Positions 8,362 to 17,153 of a stretch of DNA of 41,273 nucleotides are shown in pieces. This DNA is from Actinomadura sp. KC06 (lineage in GTDB: Bacteria > Actinomycetota > Actinomycetes > Streptosporangiales > Streptosporangiaceae): assembly GCF_004348735.1 (NCBI RefSeq), contig NZ_SMKT01000075.1, forward strand, positions 1-41,273, given 5' to 3'. The notes below the pieces were generated by a model. It worked only from the letters and a program-made list of their open reading frames with translations. It was not told the DNA's origin and did no database searches. The position numbers were made by a program, and so were the translations under genes. Positions within the stretch are counted from its first letter, which is position 1. Each line of letters begins with the position of its first letter.

Positions 8362-9705
8362 TCAGAAGGTGATGCTCCAGGCGTCGATGTAGCCGCTGTC
8401 GTTGGCCTCCATGTCGGTGACCCGCAGTTTCCAGACGCCGTTGGCGGTCTCGGCCGAGGCGTCGACCGCGTCCGTCTCGTGGACGATGTCGGCCTCGTCG
8501 TCGGCGTCCTGGTCGCGGAGCCGGTAGGCGCGGCCGCTCGGCCCGATGAGGTCGATCTGCAGGTCGCCGCGCCAGGTGTGGTGGATGTCCTGGTAGATCG
8601 ACAGCGACCGCGGGGCGTTGCCCGGGACTCCGCTGACCGTGATGGACGACTCCGCCGTGCCCTGGTCCGGGATGTCGACGTTGGCGGTGTTCTCGAACGT
8701 CCGTCCGGGGTCGCCCCCGCCGCCGTAGTTGATGAGGTTGCAGCAGACGTTGCGGTAGATCCGGGTGCCGTTGCGCTCGGCGTAGCCGGTGTAGGCCGAC
8801 GCGCCCTCCCACCACGTCCAGCCACCGATGTTCTTGCCCTGGACGGCGACCGGCGTGTTCCCGTCCGAGCCCGACCACAGCGTCCAGTGGGTGTGGTCGC
8901 CGTTCGCCGAGCCGCCGCAGGGAAGCTCCTCGGCGATGCGGCCGAGGTACTCGCCCAGGTTCACCTGGCTCCCGCTGGCCTTCGAGGTGGTGTCGCGCAG
9001 GTGGTAGTAGCCGGTGGTGTAACCGTTGTCGTGCATCACGGTGATGTACGGCCAGCGTCCGCCGCTGGTGCAGTGCCGGTACATGGTGCCGGCGCGGGAG
9101 GTGAGCACGTTGCCGTCGCCGCCGTAGAAGTCGATCGAGTTGTACGGGCGGGACTGGCCGCTGTTGCCGTGCACGCCCCAGTGCGCCCATCCCGTCCCCT
9201 GCCGCCACGGCAGCGAGAGGCCGGTGTCGGCGGCGAGGGCCCGCGGCTGGACGGTCCGCGCGAACGGGCCGCGTTCGGCGTCCTTGACGACCGACGCCGG
9301 GGCCTGGTGGGACAGGGCGGCGAAGTCCGGGGTGCCCTGGAGCCCGACCTTCCAGGCGCCGCCCGCGAGCCGCGCCACGAAGAGCGAGGTCACGGGCGCG
9401 GTCTCGATGCCCTTGGGGATCAGGAAGACCGAGCTGCCGAACGACCAGGCCCGGTCGGACGACCAGCGCTGCGGCTCCACGAGCGTCCGCAGGTGGGAGC
9501 CCGCGGCGACGCCGTAGGAGGATCTGGCCTTGGCGCCGAGCTTCTGCTGCATGGCCGCGGTCACGGCCTGCGTGAGATCCGCGGCGGCGGACGACGGCGC
9601 AGCGGCGGACGGCGCAGCGGCGGCGGGTGCGGCCGGTGCGGCCGTCGCGAGGAGGGCGGCGAGCGTGACCGTCGCGCAGAGGGCCGCCCGTCTGTGGTGG
9701 AACAC
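8362..9705 (-). CDS. Secreted LasA-like M23 peptidase with C-terminal proprotein-convertase P-domain
   Basis: A 447-residue exported metallopeptidase, probably acting on peptidoglycan or Gly-rich proteins. An Ala-rich signal peptide covers about the first 30 residues. A ~110-residue propeptide-like region follows. The catalytic part has HGNSGQSRPYNSIDFYGGDG and the HxH zinc motif in NGDHTHWTLW, as in LasA-type M23 enzymes. The last ~85 residues form a P/Homo B domain (SIYQDIHHTWRGDLQIDLIG, then TANGVWKLRVTDMEAND, ending in WSITF). GTG at 9705 is supported by AAGGAG 5 nt upstream. Such P-domains usually assist folding or substrate binding. Confidence 0.88.
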   Translation of the reverse strand: MFHHRRAALCATVTLAALLATAAPAAPAAAAPSAAAPSSAAADLTQAVTAAMQQKLGAKARSSYGVAAGSHLRTLVEPQRWSSDRAWSFGSSVFLIPKGIETAPVTSLFVARLAGGAWKVGLQGTPDFAALSHQAPASVVKDAERGPFARTVQPRALAADTGLSLPWRQGTGWAHWGVHGNSGQSRPYNSIDFYGGDGNVLTSRAGTMYRHCTSGGRWPYITVMHDNGYTTGYYHLRDTTSKASGSQVNLGEYLGRIAEELPCGGSANGDHTHWTLWSGSDGNTPVAVQGKNIGGWTWWEGASAYTGYAERNGTRIYRNVCCNLINYGGGGDPGRTFENTANVDIPDQGTAESSITVSGVPGNAPRSLSIYQDIHHTWRGDLQIDLIGPSGRAYRLRDQDADDEADIVHETDAVDASAETANGVWKLRVTDMEANDSGYIDAWSITF

Positions 9706-10173
9706 GGTTACTCCTTCGGTCGAGGGACCGGCGGCGTGCCCCCAGACACCGCCGCGCCGTAGATTGCGCCCGACGCAACAGGACGGGCAAGGCGAGAGCG
9801 GCACAGAGCGGCAAAACTCTAAATATTCAGTTCAAAACACTGAAACCCCGGCCCGCTCCGCCGTGATCGGCACGGCATCGTCGCTGGTGAAAGGCGACGT
9901 GACCGCCGCCGGCCGGCCGATCGCCGGCGAACGGCAGGGCAGAGCGGCGCAGGGGAGTTGAATCTTTAGAATCATGAAAAGCCGCGCCTCCGCCCGTCGC
10001 GGCACGGCCTGGCCCGCGACGGCGCGACCTCGCGGATCACCCCTGGACGGGCCGCCGCCGCTCCAGTACGTTCGGCGTTGCTCTCAGCCCTTGACGGCGG
10101 ACGGCCGGTCACGACGGGCCGGTCTCGCGTCCACCGGGCAAGCGGCGGCATGACGCTGTCAGGAGGACCCACG
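9706..10173. other. Divergent intergenic region with candidate operator and hairpin
   Basis: No gene is seen in these 468 bp between the divergent peptidase and XRE genes. TTCAGT and ACTGAA (9826-9844) form an inverted repeat with 7-nt spacing in a local AT-rich patch, a candidate operator. CCGTCGCGG and its complement (9994-10022) form a 9-bp stem with an 11-nt loop upstream of the XRE gene. A second AT-rich patch lies at about 9959-9980. Confidence 0.4.
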
Positions 10174-11055
10174 ATGGCGGACTCGTTCGATCACGCGTTG
10201 CGCGGGGCGATCCGGGCGCGGGGGCTGAGCCTGGAGCGGCTGCACGTCAAGCTCGCCGAGCGGGGCATCCACGTCAGCATGGCGAGCCTGAGCAACTGGC
10301 AGCGCGGCCGGTGCCGTCCGGAACGTTCCCAGTCGCTGCGCGCCGTCCGCGCCCTCGAAGAGATCCTGGACCTGGCGCCCTACTCCCTGGCCGCGCTGCT
10401 GGGCCCGCGGCGCCCGCGCGGCCGGTGGGTCCGGGCGGTGCACGGAGGGCTGACGTACCGCGACGTCTGCGAGGTGCACTCCAAGGTCGACAGGCTGCTC
10501 GGGCAGATCCAGAACCCGCTGGACGGTCAGCTGCGCTGGGTCAACTGCATGGAGACCGTCCGCGTAGGCGCCAAGCGCGACGAGCGGTCAGTGCGGACGC
10601 AGGTGGTGTTCCAGGCGCGCGCCGACGGCGTCGACCGGCACGTCGCCGTGTACTACTGCGAGAACGACATGCTGCCCGACATCCGCCGGACGTCCTACTG
10701 CCGCTTGGGCCGGGTCCGCACCGAGGGGGGCGTCACCGCCGCGGAGCTGCTGTTCGAGCACCCGCTGCAACGCGGCGACACCTACATGGTCGAGTACGAG
10801 TTCGGCTACAGCGACGACGGGCCGGAGGCCACGTTCTACCAGCGCTGGTTCCGCTTCCCCGTGCACACCTATCTGCTGCGCGTCCAGTTCGAGCCGGACG
10901 CGCTGCCGACCCATTTCCACCGCACCTGGCAGCCCAACGTGTCGACGCCCTCGGCCGACGTGCAGGAACTGCGGCTGTCCGGCTGGCACAGCGTCCACAT
11001 GGCCGATCTGGAGGTGCGGCCGGGCGTGCACGGGATCCGCTGGGAATGGGACTGA
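10174..11055 (+). CDS. XRE-type regulator with unassigned C-terminal domain
   Basis: A 293-residue DNA-binding candidate. Residues ~5-70 form a helix-turn-helix (SLERLHVKLAERGIHVSMAS, then LSNWQRGRCRPERSQSLRAV). The remaining ~200 residues are predicted strand-rich (for example RTQVVFQARADGVDRHVAVY, MVEYEFGYSDDG, YLLRVQFEPDALP) and match no family I recognise; they might sense a ligand. ATG at 10174 has AGGAGGA about 6 nt upstream, so longer in-frame starts are rejected. It stands alone with its own terminator. Targets unknown; the divergent peptidase gene is a candidate by position only. Confidence 0.82.
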   Translation: MADSFDHALRGAIRARGLSLERLHVKLAERGIHVSMASLSNWQRGRCRPERSQSLRAVRALEEILDLAPYSLAALLGPRRPRGRWVRAVHGGLTYRDVCEVHSKVDRLLGQIQNPLDGQLRWVNCMETVRVGAKRDERSVRTQVVFQARADGVDRHVAVYYCENDMLPDIRRTSYCRLGRVRTEGGVTAAELLFEHPLQRGDTYMVEYEFGYSDDGPEATFYQRWFRFPVHTYLLRVQFEPDALPTHFHRTWQPNVSTPSADVQELRLSGWHSVHMADLEVRPGVHGIRWEWD

Positions 11056-11073
11056 TCCCGCGCCGTGCGGAAA

Positions 11074-11104
11074 CGCCCGGCCGGAACGAGGTTCCGGCCG
11101 GGCG
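11074..11104. terminator. Bidirectional hairpin terminator
   Basis: A perfect 14-bp stem (CGCCCGGCCGGAAC and its complement) closes a GAG loop. It lies between the convergent XRE gene (ends 11055) and S1 protease gene (ends 11126). Confidence 0.8.
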
Positions 11105-11125
11105 ATCCGGGCGGGGGGCGGGGTC

Positions 11126-11851
11126 TCAGACGCCGGCCACCGAGCGGATCCAGGAGCGGGCCGCGGGCACGCTCCCGTAGGTCTGGTCGGACCGGCCGTC
11201 GGCGGTGGAGGCGACTCCTACCTGCTGGTCGTTGTAGCGCTGCGGGCCGCCCGAGTCGCCGCTCCAGGCGTTCCCGTTGATCCTGGTGGTGCAGATCGCC
11301 GGGCCGTAGCGGTGGTCGAGGCACGTGCCGCCCACGGACGTGACGCGGACGTCCGCGCACTTGAGCTGCTCCGAGAGCGGCCCGTTGTAGCTGGTACGGC
11401 CCCAGCCGCAGATCTGGTTCGTCGAGCCGACGGGCGGATCGGTGTCGGCGAGCTTGGAGTAGGTCGTCTCGTGGCCGCCGGCCAGGTGCACCAGCGCCAG
11501 ATCGCCCTTCGGCGCCACCAGGTGTTCGCTCACGTTGACCGTGGTCGCCCGATCACGGTGGACGCTGCCGACCCGCACGGTGAGGCCGCTGCCGACGCAG
11601 TGGGCCGCGGTGAGGACCCAGGTCGCGGCGATGACCGTCCCGGAGCATGTGAACGCTCCATTGCGATAGATCGAGGCGGCCCAGGGGGCGTCGGCGTCGG
11701 TCACGAGGTAGCCGCCGATGATCGGCGGCGCGGCCCGGACCGCCGGCGGGCGGGCCTCGCCGGCTCCCTCGGCCGCCGCGACGGGAAGGGCCATTCCGAC
11801 AAGCACGGCCAGTACTGCACTGGCCAAAGGAATGGTGCGTGGGGTGGGCAT
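11126..11851 (-). CDS. Secreted S1-family serine protease
   Basis: A 241-residue chymotrypsin-fold protease. The signal peptide covers about residues 1-27 and a short propeptide precedes the mature N-terminus IIGG (44-47). The catalytic triad is visible: His84 in TAAHC, Asp117 in GDLALVHL, Ser200 in GDSGGP. Cys pairs occur around each. Six residues before the Ser is Asn194 instead of the Asp of true trypsins, so cleavage specificity may not be trypsin-like. ATG at 11851 has AAAGGAG 6 nt upstream. Monocistronic, with a hairpin downstream. Confidence 0.92.
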   Translation of the reverse strand: MPTPRTIPLASAVLAVLVGMALPVAAAEGAGEARPPAVRAAPPIIGGYLVTDADAPWAASIYRNGAFTCSGTVIAATWVLTAAHCVGSGLTVRVGSVHRDRATTVNVSEHLVAPKGDLALVHLAGGHETTYSKLADTDPPVGSTNQICGWGRTSYNGPLSEQLKCADVRVTSVGGTCLDHRYGPAICTTRINGNAWSGDSGGPQRYNDQQVGVASTADGRSDQTYGSVPAARSWIRSVAGV

Positions 11852-11966
11852 GCACAGCTCCTTTGCCGCGTAATGCGCAAAAGCTCCTTAAAAGTAGACC
11901 AGCGGCGCACTTCTGGGGCGCTTCTAGACAGGTCCAATTTTTCAGTGTGAATACTCTTCCTGTAGA

Positions 11967-11988
11967 TACATCAAACTGGTTTGATGTA
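11967..11988. promoter_or_regulatory. ArsR-type operator palindrome
   Basis: TACATCAAA and TTTGATGTA are perfect 9-bp arms around CTGG, ending 11 nt before the GTG of the ArsR-arsenate reductase fusion. ATCAA...TTGAT is the known core of many ArsR/SmtB operators, so autorepression is likely. The promoter should overlap it. Confidence 0.75.
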
Positions 11989-11999
11989 CCCTGGATCCC

Positions 12000-12758
12000 G
12001 TGGAGTCCATGGATCACGCCGTCCCGGCCTTCGTCCGGCTGGCCGCGCATCCGCTGCGGTGGCGGCTGCTGCGCGAGCTCGCCGGCGGCGACCACCGCGT
12101 CCGCGAACTGGTGGACGCGGTCGGCGAGCCGCAGAACCTGGTCTCCTACCATCTGCGGCTGCTGCGGGACGCCGGGCTGGTCACCGCGCGGCGCAGCAGC
12201 TTCGACGCCCGGGACAGCTACCACCACCTCGACCTGGAGCGTTGCGCGCACGCGCTGACCGCGGCCGGCACCGCCCTGCACCCCGCGCTCGGCCCCGCCC
12301 CAGCCCCGGCCACGTCCGGATTCCGTCCGGCCGTGCTGTTCGCGTGCACCGGCAACAGCGCCCGCTCCCCCATCGCCGAGGCGCTCCTCGACCACCGCAC
12401 CGGCGGCCGCGTCGAGGCGGCCAGCGCGGGCAGCCACCCCAAACAGCGGCTGCACCCGGACGCCGTACAGGTGCTGCGCGACCGCTACGGCATCGACGTG
12501 GCCGACCGGCGCCCACGGCCTTTGAGCGCCCTGGCCGGACGGCGCTTCGACTACGTGATCAGCCTCTGCGACAAGGTCCGCGAAGTGTGCCCCGACTTCG
12601 GCGACCAGGCCCGGCGCGTCCACTGGAGCCTCCCCGACCCGGCCGCAGAAGGCGGCGCCGACCGAGCCGCCTTCGTCCAGACAGCGGCCGACATCGACAC
12701 CCGCATCCGCTACCTGCTGCCCCGTCTCGTCCATCCATCACGAGAGGTCTCGCCATGA
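12000..12758 (+). CDS. ArsR-family regulator fused to arsenate reductase/low-molecular-weight phosphatase
   Basis: A 252-residue fusion. Residues ~5-100 form a winged helix (HPLRWRLLRELAGGDHRVRE, then NLVSYHLRLLRDAGLV). Residues ~108-250 form an LMW-PTP/ArsC domain with the P-loop CTGNSARSP, and LPDPAAEGG near its end as the general-acid Asp region. It would bind the operator just upstream and reduce arsenate, or dephosphorylate a protein. GTG at 12000 is used; an ATG three codons later (12009) is possible. No ribosome site fits, so a leaderless message is likely. No ArsB, Acr3 or ArsM gene is near. Its stop overlaps the next ATG by four bases. Confidence 0.85.
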   Translation: MESMDHAVPAFVRLAAHPLRWRLLRELAGGDHRVRELVDAVGEPQNLVSYHLRLLRDAGLVTARRSSFDARDSYHHLDLERCAHALTAAGTALHPALGPAPAPATSGFRPAVLFACTGNSARSPIAEALLDHRTGGRVEAASAGSHPKQRLHPDAVQVLRDRYGIDVADRRPRPLSALAGRRFDYVISLCDKVREVCPDFGDQARRVHWSLPDPAAEGGADRAAFVQTAADIDTRIRYLLPRLVHPSREVSP

Positions 12759-13144
12759 CCGCACCCGATGAGCTCGCCAGCGTCCGCTACCTGGTCGACG
12801 ACGTCCAGGCGGCCGCCGACTTCTACACCGCCCACCTGGGGTTCACGCTGCGCACCAGCGCCGGTTCCGCCTTCGCCGACGTGGTGCGCGGGCCGCTGCG
12901 GCTGCTGCTCTCGGGCCCCGCAAGCTCCGGCGCCCGCGCCACGCCCGACCCCGCCGTCCCCGGCCGCAACCGCATCCACCTCATGGTGGACGACCTCGAC
13001 GCCGAGATCGCCCGCCTCCGCGCCGCCGGACTGACCTTCACCGGCGACGTCGTCACCGGCCCCGGCGGCAGCCAGATCCTCCTCACCGACCCGGCGGGCA
13101 ACCTCATAGAACTCTTCCAACCCGCCACCGCCCCCGGCCGGTGA
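12755..13144 (+). CDS. VOC/glyoxalase-family protein
   Basis: A 129-residue single VOC unit (LASVRYLVDDVQAAADFYTA at the start, DPAGNLIELFQP at the end). Metal-dependent lyases, dioxygenases and resistance proteins share this fold. Translationally coupled to the ArsR fusion through ATGA, so it belongs to the same regulon. It has no Cys, so it does not look like the arsenical C-As lyase ArsI, which uses Cys ligands. The function is open. Confidence 0.82.
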   Translation: MTAPDELASVRYLVDDVQAAADFYTAHLGFTLRTSAGSAFADVVRGPLRLLLSGPASSGARATPDPAVPGRNRIHLMVDDLDAEIARLRAAGLTFTGDVVTGPGGSQILLTDPAGNLIELFQPATAPGR

Positions 13145-13173
13145 CCGGACGTGCGGGCTGGAAGAATGCCCGC

Positions 13174-14118
13174 ATGATCTCGGTTGAGGGGCTTACCAAG
13201 CACTTCGGGGCGGTCCGTGCCGTGGACGGGTTGAGTTTCACCGCGCGGCCGGGAATGGTCACCGGTTTTCTCGGGCCGAATGGCGCTGGAAAAACGACCA
13301 CCCTGCGGATGTTGCTGGGGCTCGTGACGCCCACCTCGGGGCGGGCCTTGGTCAATGGACGTCCGTACTCGGAGCTGGAGCGTCCGGTCACCGAGGTCGG
13401 GGCCGCGCTGGAGGCGACGGGGTTCCATCCCGGCCGCAGCGGCCGCGACCATCTGCGGATCGCCTGCACGGCCGCCGGGCTCCCCGAGGGGCGGGTGGCC
13501 ACGGTGCTGGAGCGGACGGGGCTCACCGGCGCCGCCGACCGCAGGGTGATCGGGTACTCGCTCGGGATGCGGCAGCGGCTGGCGCTGGCCACCGCGATCC
13601 TGGGCGAGCCGCGGGTCCTCATCCTGGACGAGCCCGCCAACGGCCTCGACCCGGCGGGCGTCCACTGGCTGCGCTCGCTGCTGCGCCATCTTGCGGAGGA
13701 CGGCTGCACGGTCCTGGTCTCCAGCCATGTGCTCCCCGAGGTCGAGCAGACCGCCGACCACGTCGTCATCGTCGCGCACGGGCGGCTCGTCCGGGACGCG
13801 CCGCTGGCCGAGCTGGTCGGCGCCGGCGGGGAGCTCCGGGTCCGGACGGCGCAGGCCGGGGAGCTGGCCGTCGCGCTGGAGAACGCGGGCGGGCGGGTCA
13901 GGCGCGAGGACGACCGGCTGTGGGTGACCGGGCTCGAACCGGAGGACGTCGGCCGGGCGGCCCTGGACACCCAGGCGGTGCTCACCGAGCTCTCCCGGGA
14001 GCGCTCCGCGCTGGAGAAGATCTTCCTGGAGCTCACGATGGCGGAGCTGGACGGCCGGCCCGCGCCCGGCGGCGCCGAGCTGGGAGAGACGGCCTCGGTG
14101 AAGGGCGGGCAGGCATGA
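13174..14118 (+). CDS. ABC transporter ATP-binding protein
   Basis: A 314-residue nucleotide-binding subunit for the permease that follows. Walker A is GPNGAGKTT (34-42), the signature is SLGMRQRL in place of LSGGQ, Walker B is VLILDEPANGLDP, and the switch His lies in VSSHVLPE. A C-terminal extension of ~90 residues is typical of drug or bacitracin-type exporters. ATG at 13174 is preferred over the GTG at 13141. Its stop overlaps the permease ATG (ATGA). Substrate unknown; an arsenic link by proximity is not supported. Confidence 0.92.
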   Translation: MISVEGLTKHFGAVRAVDGLSFTARPGMVTGFLGPNGAGKTTTLRMLLGLVTPTSGRALVNGRPYSELERPVTEVGAALEATGFHPGRSGRDHLRIACTAAGLPEGRVATVLERTGLTGAADRRVIGYSLGMRQRLALATAILGEPRVLILDEPANGLDPAGVHWLRSLLRHLAEDGCTVLVSSHVLPEVEQTADHVVIVAHGRLVRDAPLAELVGAGGELRVRTAQAGELAVALENAGGRVRREDDRLWVTGLEPEDVGRAALDTQAVLTELSRERSALEKIFLELTMAELDGRPAPGGAELGETASVKGGQA

Positions 14119-14894
14119 TCAACCTGGTCAGGGCGGAGCTGCTGAAGATCCGCTCCACCCGGATGTGGCTCGGCATGCTGGCCCTCAGCCTGGGCTTCAG
14201 CCTGATGGGCCTGGCGCTGTACGTGGCGCTGGCCGGGGTCGAGATGGACGGGGAGGCCGCGATCCCGCCGGTCACCGACCCGGCGACCGTCCGCGCGTTC
14301 TACGCCAGCGCGAGCGCCGGCGTCCTGTTCATGATGATCCTCGGCATCATGGGGATCACCGGCGAGTACCGGCACCAGACGATCAGCGGGACGTTCCTCG
14401 TCACGCCCGTCCGCGGCCGGGTGCTGGCGGCCAAGCTGATCTCCTACTTCCTGTTCGGGGCCGGGTTCGGGCTGGCGACGGTGCTGGTCACGGTGGCGGT
14501 GGCGCTGCCCGCGCTGGCGATCAAGGGCGGTTCGACCTCGCTGCTGGACCACGACGTCCCGCTGATCCTCGGCGGCACGGTCCTGGCGATGGCGCTCTAC
14601 GCGCTGGTCGGGCTGGGGCTGGGGGCGCTGATCCGCAACCAGATCGCGGCGATCATCGTGGCGGTGGGCTGGGTCCAGCTGGTCGAGGGCATCGTCACCG
14701 TCGCGCTGCCGCAGGTCGGGCAGTGGCTGCCCGCCGGGGCGGTGCGGGCGATCACGTTCACCACGTCGGTGTTCGGCGGGCCGGGCGAGCTGGACACGCT
14801 GCCGGCCTGGGGCGGGGTGCTGCTGCTCCTCGGATACGGGCTGGCGTTCGCGGCCATCGCCACGGTCACGACCGTCCGGCGGGACATCACGTAA
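14115..14894 (+). CDS. ABC-2-type permease
   Basis: A 259-residue integral membrane subunit with about six hydrophobic helices. It begins MINLVRAELLKIRSTRMWLG, the usual ABC-2 entry, followed by a first helix. GITGEYRHQTISGTFLVTP is the cytoplasmic loop typical of the family. It forms an exporter with the ATPase just upstream, to which it is coupled by a four-base overlap. Confidence 0.9.
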   Translation: MINLVRAELLKIRSTRMWLGMLALSLGFSLMGLALYVALAGVEMDGEAAIPPVTDPATVRAFYASASAGVLFMMILGIMGITGEYRHQTISGTFLVTPVRGRVLAAKLISYFLFGAGFGLATVLVTVAVALPALAIKGGSTSLLDHDVPLILGGTVLAMALYALVGLGLGALIRNQIAAIIVAVGWVQLVEGIVTVALPQVGQWLPAGAVRAITFTTSVFGGPGELDTLPAWGGVLLLLGYGLAFAAIATVTTVRRDIT

Positions 14895-14951
14895 AGGTGT
14901 GATTCGTCCTTTCCGGTTGCGGAGCCATCCGGGCGCCTGGACTCTGGCTTC

Positions 14952-17153
14952 ATGATCGAAGAGCGCCGGAGGCGGGCCGGGATCGCGGTGGCGTGGTCGG
15001 CCGTGCTGCTGTGCCTGGTCGTCGGGTCGGCGGCGGCGCAGCTCGCGGGACGGTCGGGCGGGGACGTCCGTCCGGTGCGGGCGCCGGTGGTGGTCATCGG
15101 CGTCGCGGGGCTGGCGTGGGGCGACATCCGCGAGGACCAGACCCCGCACCTGTGGCGGCTCCTCACCGGCGGCGCGCCCTCCGGCGGCGCCACGGGCGCG
15201 GCGGCGGGTGCCGCGACGGTGCGGACGACGGGCGGCCCGGCGTGCGCGTCCGATGGGTGGCTGTCGCTGTCGGCGGGCCAGTCCAGCGCGGGGCCCCGCT
15301 CGGACGAGGGCGAATGCGAGCCCCTCCCCCGGATCGCGGGCGACGGCGAGGCGCGCGTGGGGCGATGGGACGAGCTCGTCGAAGCCCAGTCCCGGTCGGA
15401 GTTCTCCCCGCATCCGGGGGAACTCGGTCGGGCGCTGGCCGAGCACGAAGGATGCGAGACGGCCATCGGCCCCGGCGCCGCCGTCGCGCTGGCCCGTCCC
15501 GACGGGACCGTCGCACGCTACAGCGCCACCGTGGACGACGCCGCGCTCCGCTGCCCCGTCACGGTGATCGACGGCGGCCAGGTCGTGGAGTCCGGCTCCG
15601 GACGGCTCAACTCCCTGGCCAAGATCGACGCGTTCGCGGGGAATGTGCTGGAACGCCTGGACGGCGGCACCACCGTGCTGGTCCAGGGCGTCACCGAGCC
15701 GCCGGGCGGGACGCCGCATCTGGCGGTGAGCATGGTCGCAGGCCCGGCGACGGCGTCGCGCAAGGACCCGGCGCTGCTCACGGTCACCTCGACCCGCTGG
15801 GGCGGGGTGGTGCGGCTGCTGGACGTCCCGAGCACCCTCCTCGACGCGGTCGGCGCGCCCGAGCCCGCGGAGTTCAGCGGCGCGCCGATCTCGCTGGGCC
15901 GCGCTCGTCCCGCCGACCCGACCACGACCGTCCACGAGCTCGGAGCCGTCACCACGACCGACCAGACGCTGCGGCGCTGGGCGGGGCTGCTCCTTCTGGT
16001 CGTGGCGACGGCCCAGTTCGTCCTGTACGGCACCGCGGTGATCACGTCGCGCCGCGGCCGGACGCCGAGACCGTGGCAGAAGCGCGGCTTCATTCACGCG
16101 GCGCTTGTCTTCTCGGTGCTTCCGGTGTCGGTGTATCTGATGTCGCTGACACGGTGGTGGCACGCCCCGTTCCAGGGCGCGGCGCTGTGGGGCGCCCTCG
16201 TGTTCACCCTCGCGGTCGCGGCGGTGCCGGTGTGGCTGCTGCCCGCGCGTCCGCTGTGGCGGGTGCCGCTGGCCGTCAGCCTGCTGACCTTCAGCGTGCT
16301 GGTCGTGGACGCGGCGACCGGCACGCTGCTGCACCGCGCCAGCCCGTTCGGCCCGTCCGCGCTGTACGGCGGGCGGTACTACGGGTTCGGCAACTCCACG
16401 TTCGCCGTGTTCTCCGTCGCCGCGCTGGTGCTGGCGGGAGCGGCGGCGGCCGAGCTGATCGAGCGCGGACGGCGGCGGGCCGCGACCGCGGCGGTCGTGC
16501 TGATCGGCGTCGTGGCCGCCGGCGTCGACACGTGGCCGTCCTGGGGCGCGGACGTCGGCGGCGGGCTGGCCCTGATCCCGGGCGTCGCGGTGCTGGCCTT
16601 CGCGGTCGCCGGGGTGCGGCTGACCTTCGCGCGGCTGGTCGCGGTCGGGTCGGCGGCGGTGTTTGCGGTCGCGGCCGTCGCGGTGGCGGACTGGCTGCGT
16701 CCTGCCGCCTCGCGCACCCATGCCGGACGGTTCGTCCAGGACGTCCTCGAAGGGCAGGCCTGGCAGCTCGTCGAGCGCAAGGCCGGGTACGCGCTCGGCT
16801 CGCTCGCGGGCGGGCCCCTGGCCTGGGGGACCGCGCTCGTCCTGGCCGTCCTGGTGGTGACGCTGGCATGGCCCGGCCGGTTCTCGCCCGGCTACCTCGA
16901 CGCGGCGCTGCGCGCGTGGCCGACGCTGCGTCCCACGCTCGCGGCGGTCCTGACCACGTGCGCGATCGGCGCGGTGGTGAACGACTACGGCATCCGGCTG
17001 GTGACGTTCGGGCTCGTCACGCTGCTGCCGCTGGTGGCCCTCACCTGCGCCCGGGCGCCCGCGGCCCGAGCGCAGGCCGCCGCCGAACCCCGATCGGGTG
17101 GCGGAACCACGACCGGGGCGAGGACGGACCTCAGTCGCAGAGAGCCGTCGTGA
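14952..17153 (+). CDS. Membrane protein with alkaline-phosphatase-like ectodomain, 733 residues
   Basis: One N-terminal helix (~10-30) anchors an extracytoplasmic domain of ~300 residues that starts APVVVIGVAGLAWGDI and has TPHLWRLL nearby, a layout seen in alkaline-phosphatase superfamily proteins. The second half (~345-705) carries about ten hydrophobic helices. Between them lie Trp/Tyr-rich loops such as LYGGRYYGFGNSTFAVFS and DVGGGLALIPG. Proteins of this layout recur in actinobacteria without a proven function; a cell-envelope or polymer role is inferred. Its end overlaps the convergent serine hydrolase gene by 23 bp, so no terminator fits between them. Confidence 0.75.
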   Translation: MIEERRRRAGIAVAWSAVLLCLVVGSAAAQLAGRSGGDVRPVRAPVVVIGVAGLAWGDIREDQTPHLWRLLTGGAPSGGATGAAAGAATVRTTGGPACASDGWLSLSAGQSSAGPRSDEGECEPLPRIAGDGEARVGRWDELVEAQSRSEFSPHPGELGRALAEHEGCETAIGPGAAVALARPDGTVARYSATVDDAALRCPVTVIDGGQVVESGSGRLNSLAKIDAFAGNVLERLDGGTTVLVQGVTEPPGGTPHLAVSMVAGPATASRKDPALLTVTSTRWGGVVRLLDVPSTLLDAVGAPEPAEFSGAPISLGRARPADPTTTVHELGAVTTTDQTLRRWAGLLLLVVATAQFVLYGTAVITSRRGRTPRPWQKRGFIHAALVFSVLPVSVYLMSLTRWWHAPFQGAALWGALVFTLAVAAVPVWLLPARPLWRVPLAVSLLTFSVLVVDAATGTLLHRASPFGPSALYGGRYYGFGNSTFAVFSVAALVLAGAAAAELIERGRRRAATAAVVLIGVVAAGVDTWPSWGADVGGGLALIPGVAVLAFAVAGVRLTFARLVAVGSAAVFAVAAVAVADWLRPAASRTHAGRFVQDVLEGQAWQLVERKAGYALGSLAGGPLAWGTALVLAVLVVTLAWPGRFSPGYLDAALRAWPTLRPTLAAVLTTCAIGAVVNDYGIRLVTFGLVTLLPLVALTCARAPAARAQAAAEPRSGGGTTTGARTDLSRREPS

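Noticed and set aside
12755..13144. ArsI-type C-As lyase
   Set aside because: The VOC protein has no Cys residues, which ArsI uses for arsenical binding.
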